Assembly: GCF_016808335.1 (NCBI RefSeq)
Contig: NC_053146.1
Coordinates: 43,156,809 to 43,220,808 of the forward strand
Length of the DNA: 64,000 bases
Direction: 5' to 3'
Source of the DNA: Panicum virgatum
Lineage: Eukaryota > Streptophyta > Magnoliopsida > Poales > Poaceae
Shown here: positions 11,180 through 21,875 of the stretch, piece by piece
Numbering within the stretch: position 1 is the first letter of the stretch
Layout: each line of letters begins with the position of its first letter
The notes under the pieces: generated by a model
The model's input: only the letters and a program-made list of their open reading frames with translations
Told to the model about the DNA's origin: nothing
Databases searched by the model: none
Position numbers and translations under genes: made by a program

Positions 11180-12252
11180 TGTCGGTACCCCAGGACTGGG
11201 GTACCCCCTCTTGCTGTGTCGAGGCAAGGGCCTTGTAGTTATCCTTGAGTACGTCCAAACAGCCGGACCCCTGCGGTCCGGAGTCCTGTTCCCCCGACAA
11301 CGGTCCCGGACCTGTCTCACAGCTGTGAAAGGTCCAGGAACACCGCGTGTCCCGGAAGAGGCAGGCGCTCAGCATGAACAGCCGGGGCTCCGGACCTCCC
11401 GTGGAGTCCGGACCCCCACGGAAGTCCCGGACCCCCTGTATAGTAACCGGACCCCTCACTAAGGGAAGAAATCGACACCCCTCCCCGGGGGGGGGGGGGT
11501 CCGGAGCAGACACGTATACAAGGTCGCTTGGTCTCCATACTAAGCCTCACCCACCACTGCATTCATTGTGGTAGGTGGACGTCCGCATTGATGCAGCAGA
11601 AGCCGAGGCGATTCTTTGACCAGGGGGCACTATTGATCGCGTATTACCAAGGTACATAGTGGAGCTGCTGGCGCCGCCCACGCCGCGCCTGTCAGTCTAC
11701 CATAACAGATGGATACGACGGCTCGGCTTCACCCATTATGACGCCTACGTAATAGCCTCAACAGGTCACGCCGCAAGCTACGTTCCCCCAACGGGCACCT
11801 TGCTGACACGACAAGAGAAGACCTCCTTTCGTCAGAGAGTCAGCAGGGCATGGAAGCATATCGGAGGAAAGATTCGTAACCACTGTAGTCATTTGAGTAC
11901 TCTGCGCAGTATGCTGCACAGTACGTTGGGCCCACTTGTCGGGGCCTCAACACCCTATGTATCCGCACCCCTTGGTCTATAAAAGGGGGGCGCCCGCTAG
12001 AAGAAAGCCCCAAGGCTGGGTGAAAGCCAAGGCCGGCAGAGGATAGGTTCATACAAGAACAATACATCTCCCAGTGGACGTAGGGTATTACGCTCCGGCG
12101 GCCCGAACCACTCTAAATCGTGTGTTCTTGTGAGCTTCCTTCCAAAGATAGATCTGCCCAATCGCCAAAGTACTCCCCAGAGTCCTCCCTCACTGGGAAT
12201 AGGCGGGTGCGCTCCGCCACCCGGCTGTGGGTACCCTAGAAATCCCGCAACA
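11180..12252 (+). repeat. Element A 3' LTR
   Basis: 1073 bp, TGTCGGTACCCC...CCGCAACA, nearly identical to 8164-9236 (for example GGTACC here against GATACC in the left copy). Confidence 0.93.
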
Positions 12253-12269
12253 TTTGGAAGGCACAGCCG
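12253..12269. other. 17-bp junction between elements A and B
   Basis: TTTGGAAGGCACAGCCG. The first five bases equal the start of A's primer-binding region (9237-9241). GGAAGGCAC and CACAGCCG also occur a few tens of bases away inside the adjoining B LTR (about 12287-12315). It is neither a copy of CTTAT nor a TSD for either element. Confidence 0.85.
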
Positions 12270-13280
12270 TGTCGTGGTGCTACAAACCACAGCCGGGTGG
12301 CGGAAGGCACCCGCCCTAGCCCCAGAGGGAGTGTACTCGGGGGTTAGCTAGTCTTAGATCGATCTCACTCAAGAACACGATGAACACAGCAAGATTTAGA
12401 GTGGTTCGGGCCGCCGGAGCGTAATACCCTACGTCCACTGTGTGTTGTATTGCCTTCCCACGAGAGTGAGAGAGTTGCGAGAGCTTGTGTCTGTCTGGAT
12501 GTCCCTGTGCACAGCGAGCGCCTCCCTTTTATATCTCAAGGGGGCGCGTACACAGCTGTTGGGTCCCCGACAAGTGGGTCCAACTGTTGTAGTATAAAAT
12601 AACGTACTGTTCATACATTATGGCATCGCAGGCAAAGGTGATCTCTCTCTGGATTCCCTTGCATGCTCCCGGAGCCCTTCGTTCATCATGTCCTGGCGCT
12701 GTCTTGTCGGGACGGAGCCTGACGTAGCTAGTGGCATCGCCCACCACGTTGCTTAAGCAGGCGGTGTAGCTTGCGGCGTAGGCGGCATGATGGAAAAGTG
12801 CCGTGCTGTCGTATCCATTTAATGCTGCAGGCGGTCTCTGCGCAGCCGCGGCACAGGCGGCTGCACTGTGCTCCTTGGTAATACGCGGTGTACAGCGAGG
12901 CCTGACAAAGGCTGACTCGCGTGCAGCGGCGGAGAGCACGCCTTGTCCATCTGCATTAAATGCGGTAGGTGCGCGGGTCTTCGAGCGGAAGGCTCCCGCG
13001 CGAGCCCGTTCCTCTGGGCTACGTGGCAGCTCCGGACCCCTACGCGGCAAAGGGGGGTCCGAGGCCCCGGCGGTCAACATGGAGCTTCCCTTTTATAGAG
13101 ACACGTGGCGTCTCCGGACCCTTCCCCAGGCGGGGAACGGGTCCGGGGCCGTTGGCCTGGTGAAGGAAGGGCCTGACCCGTGGGCCTGGCTACTCCGTCC
13201 TTTCCACGCAGTTACGGATAACTACGCAGGTCCTGCCTTGCTGCAGTAAGAGTGGGTATCCCTGCTACAGGGTACCGACA
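12270..13280 (-). repeat. Element B 3' LTR
   Basis: 1011 bp, plus-strand TGTCGTGGTGC ... GGTACCGACA. It is 38 bp shorter than the right copy because of one deletion near 13050 between short GGTCCG repeats. TATA on the minus strand (GAGATATAAAAGGG) lies at about 12527-12534. Confidence 0.92.
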
Positions 13281-13300
13281 GTGGCCCCCGGGCCCACCTT
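13281..13300 (-). other. Element B polypurine tract
   Basis: The minus strand reads AAGGTGGGCCCGGGGGCCAC directly before the 3' LTR. It is the same tract as in element A. Confidence 0.8.
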
Positions 13301-13770
13301 GGGGGAGGTACGAACCCACAGGTGGGGCCACTTCTGCGATTTGGCTCTGTATAGCTTGAAGCTCCTTTCTGCAGGGGTCTTGACCGGCTTGACCACTCAT
13401 CGGGTTGGTTGCTGCCTCATCACATCGCAACGGCTTACTGACTACGGGCCCCACGCACAGTTGTTCACCTAGTCATGCGCGCGATGTTCGGCATTGTTGC
13501 GGCCGGAGTAAACGGATCATTTACCACCGGCGCAGCTCCCGAAAAGCTCGGCCTCGCCTGCGATTAATGCGCGCACGTCAGCTCAGCTTCCCCCTTGCTT
13601 CACGCGCGTGGGAGACGGTTCGGATCCCGCCTTTTCACACCTCTGTTGGTTACCCGCTCTCCCTGACAGGTGGGCCTGGCCCCCCTTGCCATGGACCGGG
13701 CGGTTAACCCTAGGTGCGGGCGTCGCTTAGGTTCCAGCGACGGTTCCGGGGCGTGCCGGTTGAGTCAGGC

Positions 13771-13778
13771 TTTATATT
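13771..13778 (+). promoter_or_regulatory. Possible TATA box for the antisense ORF
   Basis: GGCTTTATATTGGGG lies about 130 bp before the ATG at 13909 and is followed by a pyrimidine-rich stretch (13800-13930) typical of a plant 5' leader. Confidence 0.45.
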
Positions 13779-15407
13779 GGGGTGAACCACATTCTGTGGT
13801 TTCTTTCCCACTTTCGCCTTCTTCCTTCCATCCTTTGCGCCCCTTTGCCTTCGAGCTTTCCTTGCCCCTTGCTCCCCTGCGCCGGCTTCCTCTCACCTCC
13901 ACTAAGCGTTGGCATCCCTTGTTCATCCCCGCCGCTTCCAGACCGAGGGAGAGTTGAACACAGTGCGCCACCTACTCGGGAGGAGTGCACAGGAGACCGG
14001 CTGGGGGGTTCGAGCAGGCTCGGTTCCTCTTGGCAACCTCCGCGCCGGGGAGTTTGTGCTATTCACCTCGCACATCTCCGCCGGCGTGGGACTGCCGATT
14101 TCTTCGTTCCTGTTGCTGCTGCTGGAAGACTTCGGCCTCCAACTTCAGCATCTGATGCCCCACTCCCTCCTCCTGACGTCCATCTTTGTGCACTTATGCG
14201 AGATGTTCGTGGGAGTACGCCCCTGCGTCATCCTCTTCCGCTACTTCTTCATTCTGGTGAGGTCCGGAAGGAGCAAGGACGAAGTGGGGGGATACTACTT
14301 CCAGATAAGGAGCGACCTGCCGACTCCTTACATTCCCGGTCTTGCTGGCGGAAGGTGGGAGGAGTGGCGCAGGGATTGGGTGATCGCCACCACCGAAGCC
14401 AACGAGCGCCTTGCCCTGCCGACTGGGGGCCCCACCTCCGACAAAGCATCCTGGAGGGCCAAGCCGTCGCTGCAGCCGGAGTTCGACTCCGTGCTGGACA
14501 AGATCAGGTCGCTGGCGGAGAGCGGCCTCACCTCGTGGCACGTGCTCATAGACTTCGTGAAGCGCCGGATCGCCCCCTTGAAGCAGCGGCCGCGACCGGC
14601 GTGGAGCTTCACCGGCCTCAACGATTGTAGCAGGACCCACCGCGGGGAGGGGAGCGACCTGACCCAGGAGGCCTTGGAGGTCCTGGTGCGCAACGTGACG
14701 GGAGACGCCTTCAACCCGGAGAACCTGATCCTCCCGCAGAGCACAGTCCCCCTCTGCAAGGATCCGGCGAGGATGGCGGTGCTGGCTACCCTGCCAACCC
14801 TGGACGACGGAGGACTGGCCCCACGGCAGACCGGAGGCGACCCGAACCGTGGGCTCCGGATCCCTGGCGCGTCCGGGGATCAAGCTACGCTGAGCGCTGC
14901 GGGATCCGGTGCCACCATGAAGGGGAAGCAGGCCGCGGCTAGCAGCGCGGCCGCAGCTGGCTCCAGCAGGCCACAGAGCAGCTCCGGTGCATCGTCGGGC
15001 GACGCCGGCCGGCGGAGGCTACTCTGGGGCGACGGGACCCTGGTCTCGGAGCCCGCCGCGAAGTGCCAGAGGTCTTCTGAGGGTGCAGGCCAGGGTAGCT
15101 CCCGGACCGCCGGCCCCCACGGGTCCTCTGGGGCGACTGGACCACCACCATCGCCGCCGAGGAATTCCTCCCGCCGGCAGCAAGAGCCGCAGCAGCCGCA
15201 AGAGCAGCGGCAGCAGGCACGCGGGCGGCAACAGCAGCAACAGGTGCGACCCCGGGTTGCGCCCATGCCGCAGCCATAGGGATAGCAGCAGTGGGAGCAA
15301 GCCCGGGTTGCGCCTGCATCGCAGCTGCAGGGGCAGCAGCAGCAACAGCAGCAGCCGCAAGAGAAGAGGCCCGGGCTCCGGGGACGCTGGGTACCCGGTA
15401 CTTCTGG

Positions 15408-15484
15408 GTTAGTGTCATCCTGCTCTCTTCCCTTGTGCCGGTGCTCTGTTTTTTTTTCTGAAGGCTTTTCTGCTTTGCTACCAG
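15408..15484 (+). other. Predicted intron in the antisense ORF
   Basis: The donor is TCTGG/GTTAGTG and the acceptor TTTGCTACCAG/GGCTCC, with a long T run (15449-15458). Removing the 77 bp joins two Ala/Ser/Pro-rich reading frames in phase. Confidence 0.6.
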
Positions 15485-15683
15485 GGCTCCTCGCCCCAGC
15501 GGTTCTTCTACCATCGCTGGCACATCGGCAGGTGCCCAGGCGGCGGCGGCCTCGGCGTCGACAGCGACGGCGACAGCAGGTGCGGGACCCTCAGGTACGG
15601 CGACCTGTGCTAGCCCCGTGGTGCGTGACGTGATGCTGACAGGCGTGTCTTTTTCAGACTCAGCAGCGCACAACTCTGCAGCG

Positions 15684-15976
15684 GCAGGGGCGCCGGTGCT
15701 GGGTGCAGCCGCACCCGACGCGGCGACAACGGAGGCGTCGGCGCTGAACGCAGCCGCTCCCGATACGGCGGCGGCGGAATCGCCGGTGCTGGGTGCTGCT
15801 CCCCCCGATGCTGCGGCAGCGGAGGCGCCAGTGCTGGGCGCAGCCGCTCCCGACGCGGCAGCCGAGGCGCCGGTGCTGGGCGCTACCGTACCCGACGAAT
15901 CAGCGGCGGAGGCGCCGGTACCGGGCACGGCCGCTCCCGACGCGGCGGCGGTGGAGGCGCCGGAGCTGGGCACGGC
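15684..15976. repeat. Tandem 39-bp repeats coding on both strands
   Basis: About eight imperfect units encode GAAAPDAAAAEAPVL-like repeats on the plus strand and ASAAAASGAAAPSTG-like repeats on the minus strand. Several units are shortened by multiples of three. Confidence 0.8.
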
Positions 15977-18900
15977 ATACCTCTGTAACCCTGAAGGGCC
16001 CCTCCCAGCTGGGGGAAAGTTTGTGGAGCTCTGCTCGGCTCAGGATCCGTCTGAGGACGAGGTCGCCAGCCCAGAGCTCCCTACTGTGCACGAACCGTTG
16101 ATGATAGCGCCGAAGCGCCTGGTTGTAGCGTGCATTTCGGATTGCTGCTCGCCACCTTCGCTCGTCAACGAAGTCCACGTCGTCGCACCGCAGCTGCTCC
16201 TGCATGGATTCGTCAAAGGCCTGGACCCGTGGTGAGCCCAAGTGAATTTCTGGGGGAAGGCATGCTTCAGCCCCGTAGACCAGGAAGAACGGAGTCTCCC
16301 TGGTGGCTCGGCTGGGTGTGGTCCGGTTGCCCCATAGTACGCACGGAAGCTCGTCAACCCACTTGGCACCATGCTTCTTCAAGCAGTTGTAGGTGCGGGT
16401 CTTGAGTCCCTTGAGGATCTCTGCATTCGCTCTCTCAACCTGTCCATTACTGCGGGGATGTGCTACGGATGCAAAGCATAGCTGGATGCTGATGTCCTCA
16501 CAGTACTCTTGGAAGAGTCTGCTTTTGAATTGGGTCCCGTTGTCCGCGATAATACGGTTTGGGATGCCAAATCTGCACACAATGGACCTGAGGAATGCGA
16601 CTGCTGATTTCTTAGTGATATTCACCACAAGGGTAACTTCCGGCCACTTGGTGAACTTGTCGATGGCGACATAGAGGAACCGGTACCCGCCGACAGCTCG
16701 GGGGAAAGGCCCCAGGATATCCACACCCCACACAGCGAATGGCCATGAGGGCGGAATCATCTGCAGAGCTTGAGCCGGGGTGTGTATTTGCTTTGCATGG
16801 AATTGGCATGCTTTGCAGGACCTTACCAGCTCAGCCGCATCCTGGAGTGCTGTTGGCCAGTAGAAGCCATGCCGGAAGGCCTTGCCAACAAGCGTGCGAG
16901 AGGAGGAATGACTTCCGCACTCGCCTCCATGGATCTCTGCGAGCAATTCGCGGCCCTCTCCCTGGGAAATGCACCGCATGAGGACACCGTTGGTGCCACG
17001 GCGGTAGAGATCCCCTTCTACCACCGCGTAGCGTTTAGCCAATCGGACTATGCGCTCAGCGGACACATCGTCATCAGGGAGAATGTTATCTTTCAGGTAG
17101 TCCCGGATCTCGGCGATCCATGCATCGGGAGCTCCCAGAGTAGGTGGCGGTGGCTCTGTGAGGTCACCAGGTTCCTCAACAGAGCACACAGCCCAGGTCG
17201 GGCACCATATGTGGAATGCTGCTGGGACCACTAGCTTCGAGGTGCTAGCTTGATCCCCTTCACCCAGTTCGGCGGGCTGGGCGGTAGGTCTCAGCAGCCG
17301 CCTTTCGAAGACACCCTCGGGCATGGGTGCCCAGGTAGATGCTCTTGCGGAGAGATCATCTGCTGCTGAGTTGAGTTCGCGGGGAACGTGTTGCAGTTCC
17401 AAGGCGTCGAAGTCCTTCTCGAGCTTCCTCACGTGTATGAGGTATGCCGCGAGCTGGGGATTGTTGCAGTTGCAATCCCCTCAGACCTGCTTGATGATTA
17501 GCTGTGAGTCCCCCTTCACCAGGAGCTGCTGGACCCCTAGTGAGAGGGCTTGCGTCAGGCCAAAGATCAGAGCTTCGTACCTCACCATGTTGTTGGTGGC
17601 CTTGAACTCAAGATGCACCATGTACTTCAGCTGATCTCCGTTTGGGTCGATGAGGACCACACCAGCCCCGGCCCACTTCTCGCGGACGGATCTGTCAAAG
17701 AAGAGTGTCCAGTGAGGCTCGGTGAAGACTGGTGTCTTGATTTCCGGCTCCGGGGGTCCAGCGTTTACGACCGGACCCCCAGGATTGTTTGGGGAAGGAG
17801 TCCATTCCGCTATGAAATCAGCCAGGATCTGGCTCTTGACCGCATGGCGTGGCTGGAAATCCAGTTGGAACTCTGCCAGCTCTGCTGCCCACTTGGCGAT
17901 ATTGCCTGTGGCGTTGGAGTTGTGCAGGATCGCTCTTAACGGGTAAGAGGTCACTACAACAACTCGGTGTGCTTGAAAGTAGTGGCGCAGTTTCCTGGAC
18001 GCAATAAGTATTGCATAGATAAGCTTATGCGTCTCAAGATACTTGGCCTTTGCCTCGTGGAGGACTTCGCTGATGTAGTAGACTGGCTTTTGGACGGTGC
18101 GGACCCTAGTTACCGGGTCCGGCTCGCCCTTGTCCACCACATCAGGCCCTTGGGCCCCCAGCGGTTCTGGGTTCCCACCGGGACGAGGCTCCCCCGGACC
18201 CGCTTGTGCGGGGTCCGGACCTTCAAGCTGGGGTGAGGCTGACGGGCCCCCGTGTCCGGGGTCCGGCTCACCATCCTTGGCCGGGAGGACCTTAGTGTTC
18301 CCCTGGCGAGTTTGCTCCATCATTTCGGCGACCAGCACCATGCTGACCGCCTCCGCGGACGCAGCAAGATACAGAAACAACGGCTCACCGGGTTCCGGAG
18401 CCACCAATACTGGCAGCGAGGTGAGGTGCTGCTTCAGCGCCTGGAAGGCCTGTTCAGCCTCTTCGGTCCAAGAAAATGGACCGGACCTCCTCAATAGCTT
18501 GAAGAAGGGAAGGGCCCTCTCGGCCAGCCTCGATATGAAGCGGCTAAGAGCAGCGAGAGATCCAGTAAGCTTCTGGACGTCCTTGATGCGGCCAGGAGGC
18601 CTCATTGCTTCGATCGCCTTGATCTTGGCTGGGTTTGCCTCGATGCCTCGATGTGAGACCAGGAAACCCAGCAGCTTCCCCGCTGAGACGCCGAAGATGC
18701 ACTTCTCTGGGTTCAGCTTCGTGCGCGTGGCGCGAAGACGGTCGAAGACGAGGGACAGGTCCTCCACGAGTGTTGACCCTACCTTAGTCTTGACCACAAT
18801 GTCATCGACATAAACCTCAACAATATCTCTAATTAGATTACAGAAGGTTTTGTTCATAGCTCGTACAAACGTGGGTAAGGCATTCCTTAGACCATACGGC

Positions 18901-19394
18901 ATGACAATGTAGCAATAAAGCCCATCTACTGTTACAAAGGCAGTATGTTTCCTATCCTCTCTAGACATCTGAATCTGATGGAAACCAGAGTATGCATCTA
19001 GAAAAGACAAAAGGTCGCACCCGGAGGTGGAGTCCACGATCTGATCAATACGCGGAAGAGGATAGGGGTCTCTTGGACATGCCTTGTTGAGGTTGGTGTA
19101 GTCGATGCACATTCGAAGCTTCCCGTTGGCCTTTGGGACGATGACCGGGTTGGCCAACCACTCGGGGTGGTAGACCTCCTCGATGAAGCCGGCGTGTAGG
19201 AGCTTGCGGACTTCTTCGCGGATGAAGTTCTGCCGCTCCACGGACTGCTTCCGAGGCTTTTGGCGCACCGGCGTGGCGTCGGGGTAGATCCTCAAATTGT
19301 GCTCGATCACTTCCCTGGGGATCCCGGGCATCTGTGATGGTTCCCAGGCAAACACGTCGACATTTGCCCGGAGGAAAGCGATGAGCGCGTCTTC
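15900..19394 (-). pseudogene. Element B pol: RT, RNase H, integrase
   Basis: The RT begins near 19355 (FAWEPSQMPGIPREVIEH). It has the LANPVIVPKANGKLRMCIDY block, LSFLDAYSGFHQI and an intact catalytic box YVDD (about 18815). A Pro/Gly-rich insert near 18300-18140 lies inside the RNase H region, and a second RNase H-like segment (FFDRSVREKWAGAG, about 17700) follows. TGA at 17481-17483 breaks the frame. After 17432 come ELNSAADDLSARAS, an HHCC finger (IHGGECGSH ... CKACQ, about 16930-16800) and the integrase core with D (WGVDILGP), D (IADNGTQF) and E (NGQVERANAE). The last codons overlap the antisense ORF at 15900-16235. Confidence 0.92.
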
Positions 19395-21818
19395 CTATTT
19401 CTCCTCCAGGTTCCCCGCGATGCAGGTGGTCCTGGTGGAGTCTGCTCCAATCTGCACCGTCTTCACGGGAACATGGTCCGGATCGGACGGTTGGACCTTG
19501 GGAGCCTTTGCAGGCGCCTTGGGTTGCGAGGTGGACGGATCCTCCTCAGAACGTGCAGCCTCTGCCTCCAGAGCATGCAGTCTCTCAACTGCAGCGACGG
19601 CAGCGGTGCGGTCGCCCTGCACGGTGAGGACTCCGGCAGGGGAAGGCATCTTCAAGACCAAATACCCATAATGGGCAATGGCCATGAAGCGGTAGAGTGC
19701 CGGTTGGCCAATGATGGTGTTGAACGGAAGGTTCACCTCCGCAACATTGAACATGACGCTCTCTGTGCAGAAGTTCTCCTCGGTCTCGAACGTGACCGGC
19801 AATGTGATGCTCCCCAGAGAGAACACCGGGTGTGGGCCCACTCCGGAGAATGGGAGAGAGGGAGTCAGCTTGGACTCCGGGATCTGCAGCTGCTTGAACG
19901 CTGCATAACTGATGACGTTGAGGCCAGCCCAAACATCAATCAGCACGTGGTAGAGCCTCACATTGGATATGACAGGAGCAGTGACTAAAGGTAGCACACC
20001 AGCTCCGGCCATATTCTCCGGGCAGTCGGATGGCCCGAAAGAGATGGTGGTGTTCATCCACCTCTGGTGTGGCGCCGCCTTCGGGACCCCCGGCTTCACC
20101 GAAAGGACCTCCCGGCGAAGGGTCTTCACGTCCCGCCGGGAGACAAGCTCCCAGCTTCCGCCATACATTACGTACAGCTTCTTGCGGCGGTCGCTGTTGT
20201 CGGAATCAGAGTCGTCGTCGTGATAGACGCCCTTCAGCTCTCGAGCGGGGGATTGGTACCCCAGCTCCTTCTCCCCGGCTGCGGCCCCGCCGTCGGAGGC
20301 CTTCTCCTTGCCGGCCCGCTGGCGAGGAGGGGGTGAACCGTCCTTAGAGGACTGCTCACGCCGCCCACTGACTCGCTTCGCGAGCTTTTGGATCTCACGG
20401 CAGTCAGCGGCGCTGTGGCGTGCGGTGGGATGCACTGGGCATGAACCTCCGCTTCCACCTTGCGGGCGAGGGCGTTTACCATGTGCGTTCTGGCCCCCAG
20501 CCGCTGCCGCCGCTGCCGGCGCCGCCGCTGGCGCTGCTGCTGCAACGACTGGTCCACTAGAATGCGGCTCCCCGCGACCCCGGTTCTTGTTCTTCTTCTT
20601 CTTGCCACCGCCCTGAGCGGTAGCACTGGATCCACCAGCCTTGGTGTCTCCGTCTTGGGGGGCTGAGTGCCATGCACGGCCCTCAGCGGCCCTGGCACAC
20701 TTGTCTGCCAGGGAGAAAAGCGTAGTGACGCTTTCCACCTCGTGCGTCGCCAGCTTCTCGAGCATCTTCTCATCACGTACCCCCTGGCGGAAAGCAGTGA
20801 TAATAGATGCATCTGAGATACGAGGGATGGTACCCCGTACCTTGGTGAAGCGCGAGATGAAGGCCCGAAGCGTTTCCCCGGGTTTTTGCCTCACGGCGTG
20901 AAGGTGTGCCTCCACACCATGCTGCTGGTATGCACTGGCGAAGTTCGCTATGAACCTCGCACAGAGCTCTTCCCAGGACTGGATCGTCCCAGGTGTGAGG
21001 TTCATGAGCCAGGTCCGGGCTGGCCCAGACAAGGCTACATGAAAGTAGCTTGCCATGACTGCGCCGTTACCACCAGCCGCTGTGATGGCGGTAACGTACA
21101 CCTGCAGGAATTCCGACGGGTTAGTGGTACCGTCGTACTTTTCCGGCAGGTGGGGGCGGAACTTGGGTGGCCATGCCACGGCGCGGAGGTGCTCCGCAAG
21201 TGCAGCACAGCCCACCCCAGCCACCGGTGCGCCTGACTATATACGGGCGTTCACCGGAGGCCTAAGTGCCAGCGCGTCCAAATCAGCATTGAGGTTGCGA
21301 CCCTCAATGTTGAGATGGCGCTCGCGCGCCCTCTCGACGGAGACACGGGCATCCTCTCCTGCGCGCCGGCGGTTGAGCTCCGCCCGCAAGTCTTCTGTTC
21401 GTGCACCCCTCACGGTAGGGGAGCGCACGGACGCCGACGCCCCGCCCTGACGCTGGCGGTAAGGTACCACCGCGTTGCCGGGCGGAGGTCGTTGCCCAGT
21501 CCTTGCAGAACTGGAGGGGGCCTGAGCCAGGTGGAGGAGACGGTCAACGTCGTCCCGCCACTGCTTCAGGGCGTCTGGCGAGGCTGCCTCAGCCGGAGGG
21601 TTGCGAAGCAACTCCCTAGCCGCTGCCAGCGCTCCGCCGCTCACAGCCTGTGAGGGGGCCCTTGATGGGCGCCCTGACTCTTGCCGGCGAGCGGCGCGCG
21701 CCGCCGCCAACGGTGGCTGCTCCACAGGCACAGTTGCCCCTGGAGCAGGAACGCGAGAGGCATGTGGCGTGGAGGACGCCACACCCTCCGTCATCTCCAC
21801 GTCGTCCACGCGAACCAT
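19395..21818 (-). pseudogene. Element B gag and protease
   Basis: ATG at 21818 lies 58 bp after the 5' LTR. The N-terminal 193 codons are Ala/Arg-rich. A TAG at 21237-21239 follows, then the retrotransposon gag domain (KFRPHLPEKYDGTTNPSEF to about RQGVRDEKMLEKLA, 21150-20740), a basic Gly/Lys-rich stretch and a Cys/His-poor segment (CPVHPTARHSAADC, about 20430). Around 19945-19915 is the protease core LIDVWAGLNVIS. The Asp is kept, but the small residues that normally follow it are Val-Trp, so activity is doubtful. TAG at 19395-19397 separates this part from pol in the same frame. Confidence 0.9.
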
Positions 21819-21861
21819 GGGGACGAAGAAGAGATGAACTGCGACCAGCTAAAGGCCCCTA

Positions 21862-21875
21862 CCTGGCATGCCAAA
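21862..21875 (-). other. Element B primer-binding region
   Basis: Directly after the 5' LTR the minus strand reads TTTGGCATGCCAGG. Position and TTTGGC start fit a gypsy PBS; the tRNA was not determined. Confidence 0.55.

Larger units (their letters stand above)
8164..12252 (+). mobile_element. Element A: LTR retrotransposon without gag or pol
   Basis: Two near-identical 1073-bp LTRs (TG...CA) flank a 1943-bp interior. The interior starts with TTTGGCGCCGTCCGTGGGGA, typical of the priming region of grass gypsy elements, and ends with a polypurine tract. No gag, RT or integrase motif is visible in any frame; the GC-rich ORFs show no family signature. The PPT and parts of the R/U5 region match element B, so A is best read as a non-autonomous relative that would use B-type proteins. 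Equal LTR lengths and few differences suggest a young insertion. Confidence 0.9.
13909..16235 (+). pseudogene. Antisense ORF of element B, transposon-protein family (Transposase_28-like), spliced
   Basis: The conserved core is EFVLFTSHISAGVGLPISSF, then LLEDFGLQLQHLMPHSLL, FVHLCEMFVGVRP and FRYFFI (14050-14260). It matches the pattern I know for the putative gypsy-type transposon domain found antisense in Tat elements. A Gln/Ala/Pro-rich tail follows. The frame has stops at 15277-15279 and 15283-15285 (both TAG before Gln-rich codons). A GT-AG intron is predicted at 15408-15484 with a T-rich acceptor; splicing keeps the frame through Ala/Thr-rich sequence into eight or so 13-residue repeats (15684-15976) and ends at TGA 16233-16235. 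The start at 13909 is the first ATG of this frame; the true start is uncertain. Function is unknown. Confidence 0.72.

Noticed and set aside
14939..15973. 344-codon minus-strand frame of Ala/Ser/Gly repeats as a C-terminal extension of pol
   Set aside because: It lies out of frame with the integrase end and is the shadow of the repeat-rich antisense ORF; the conserved pol stop is at 15900.
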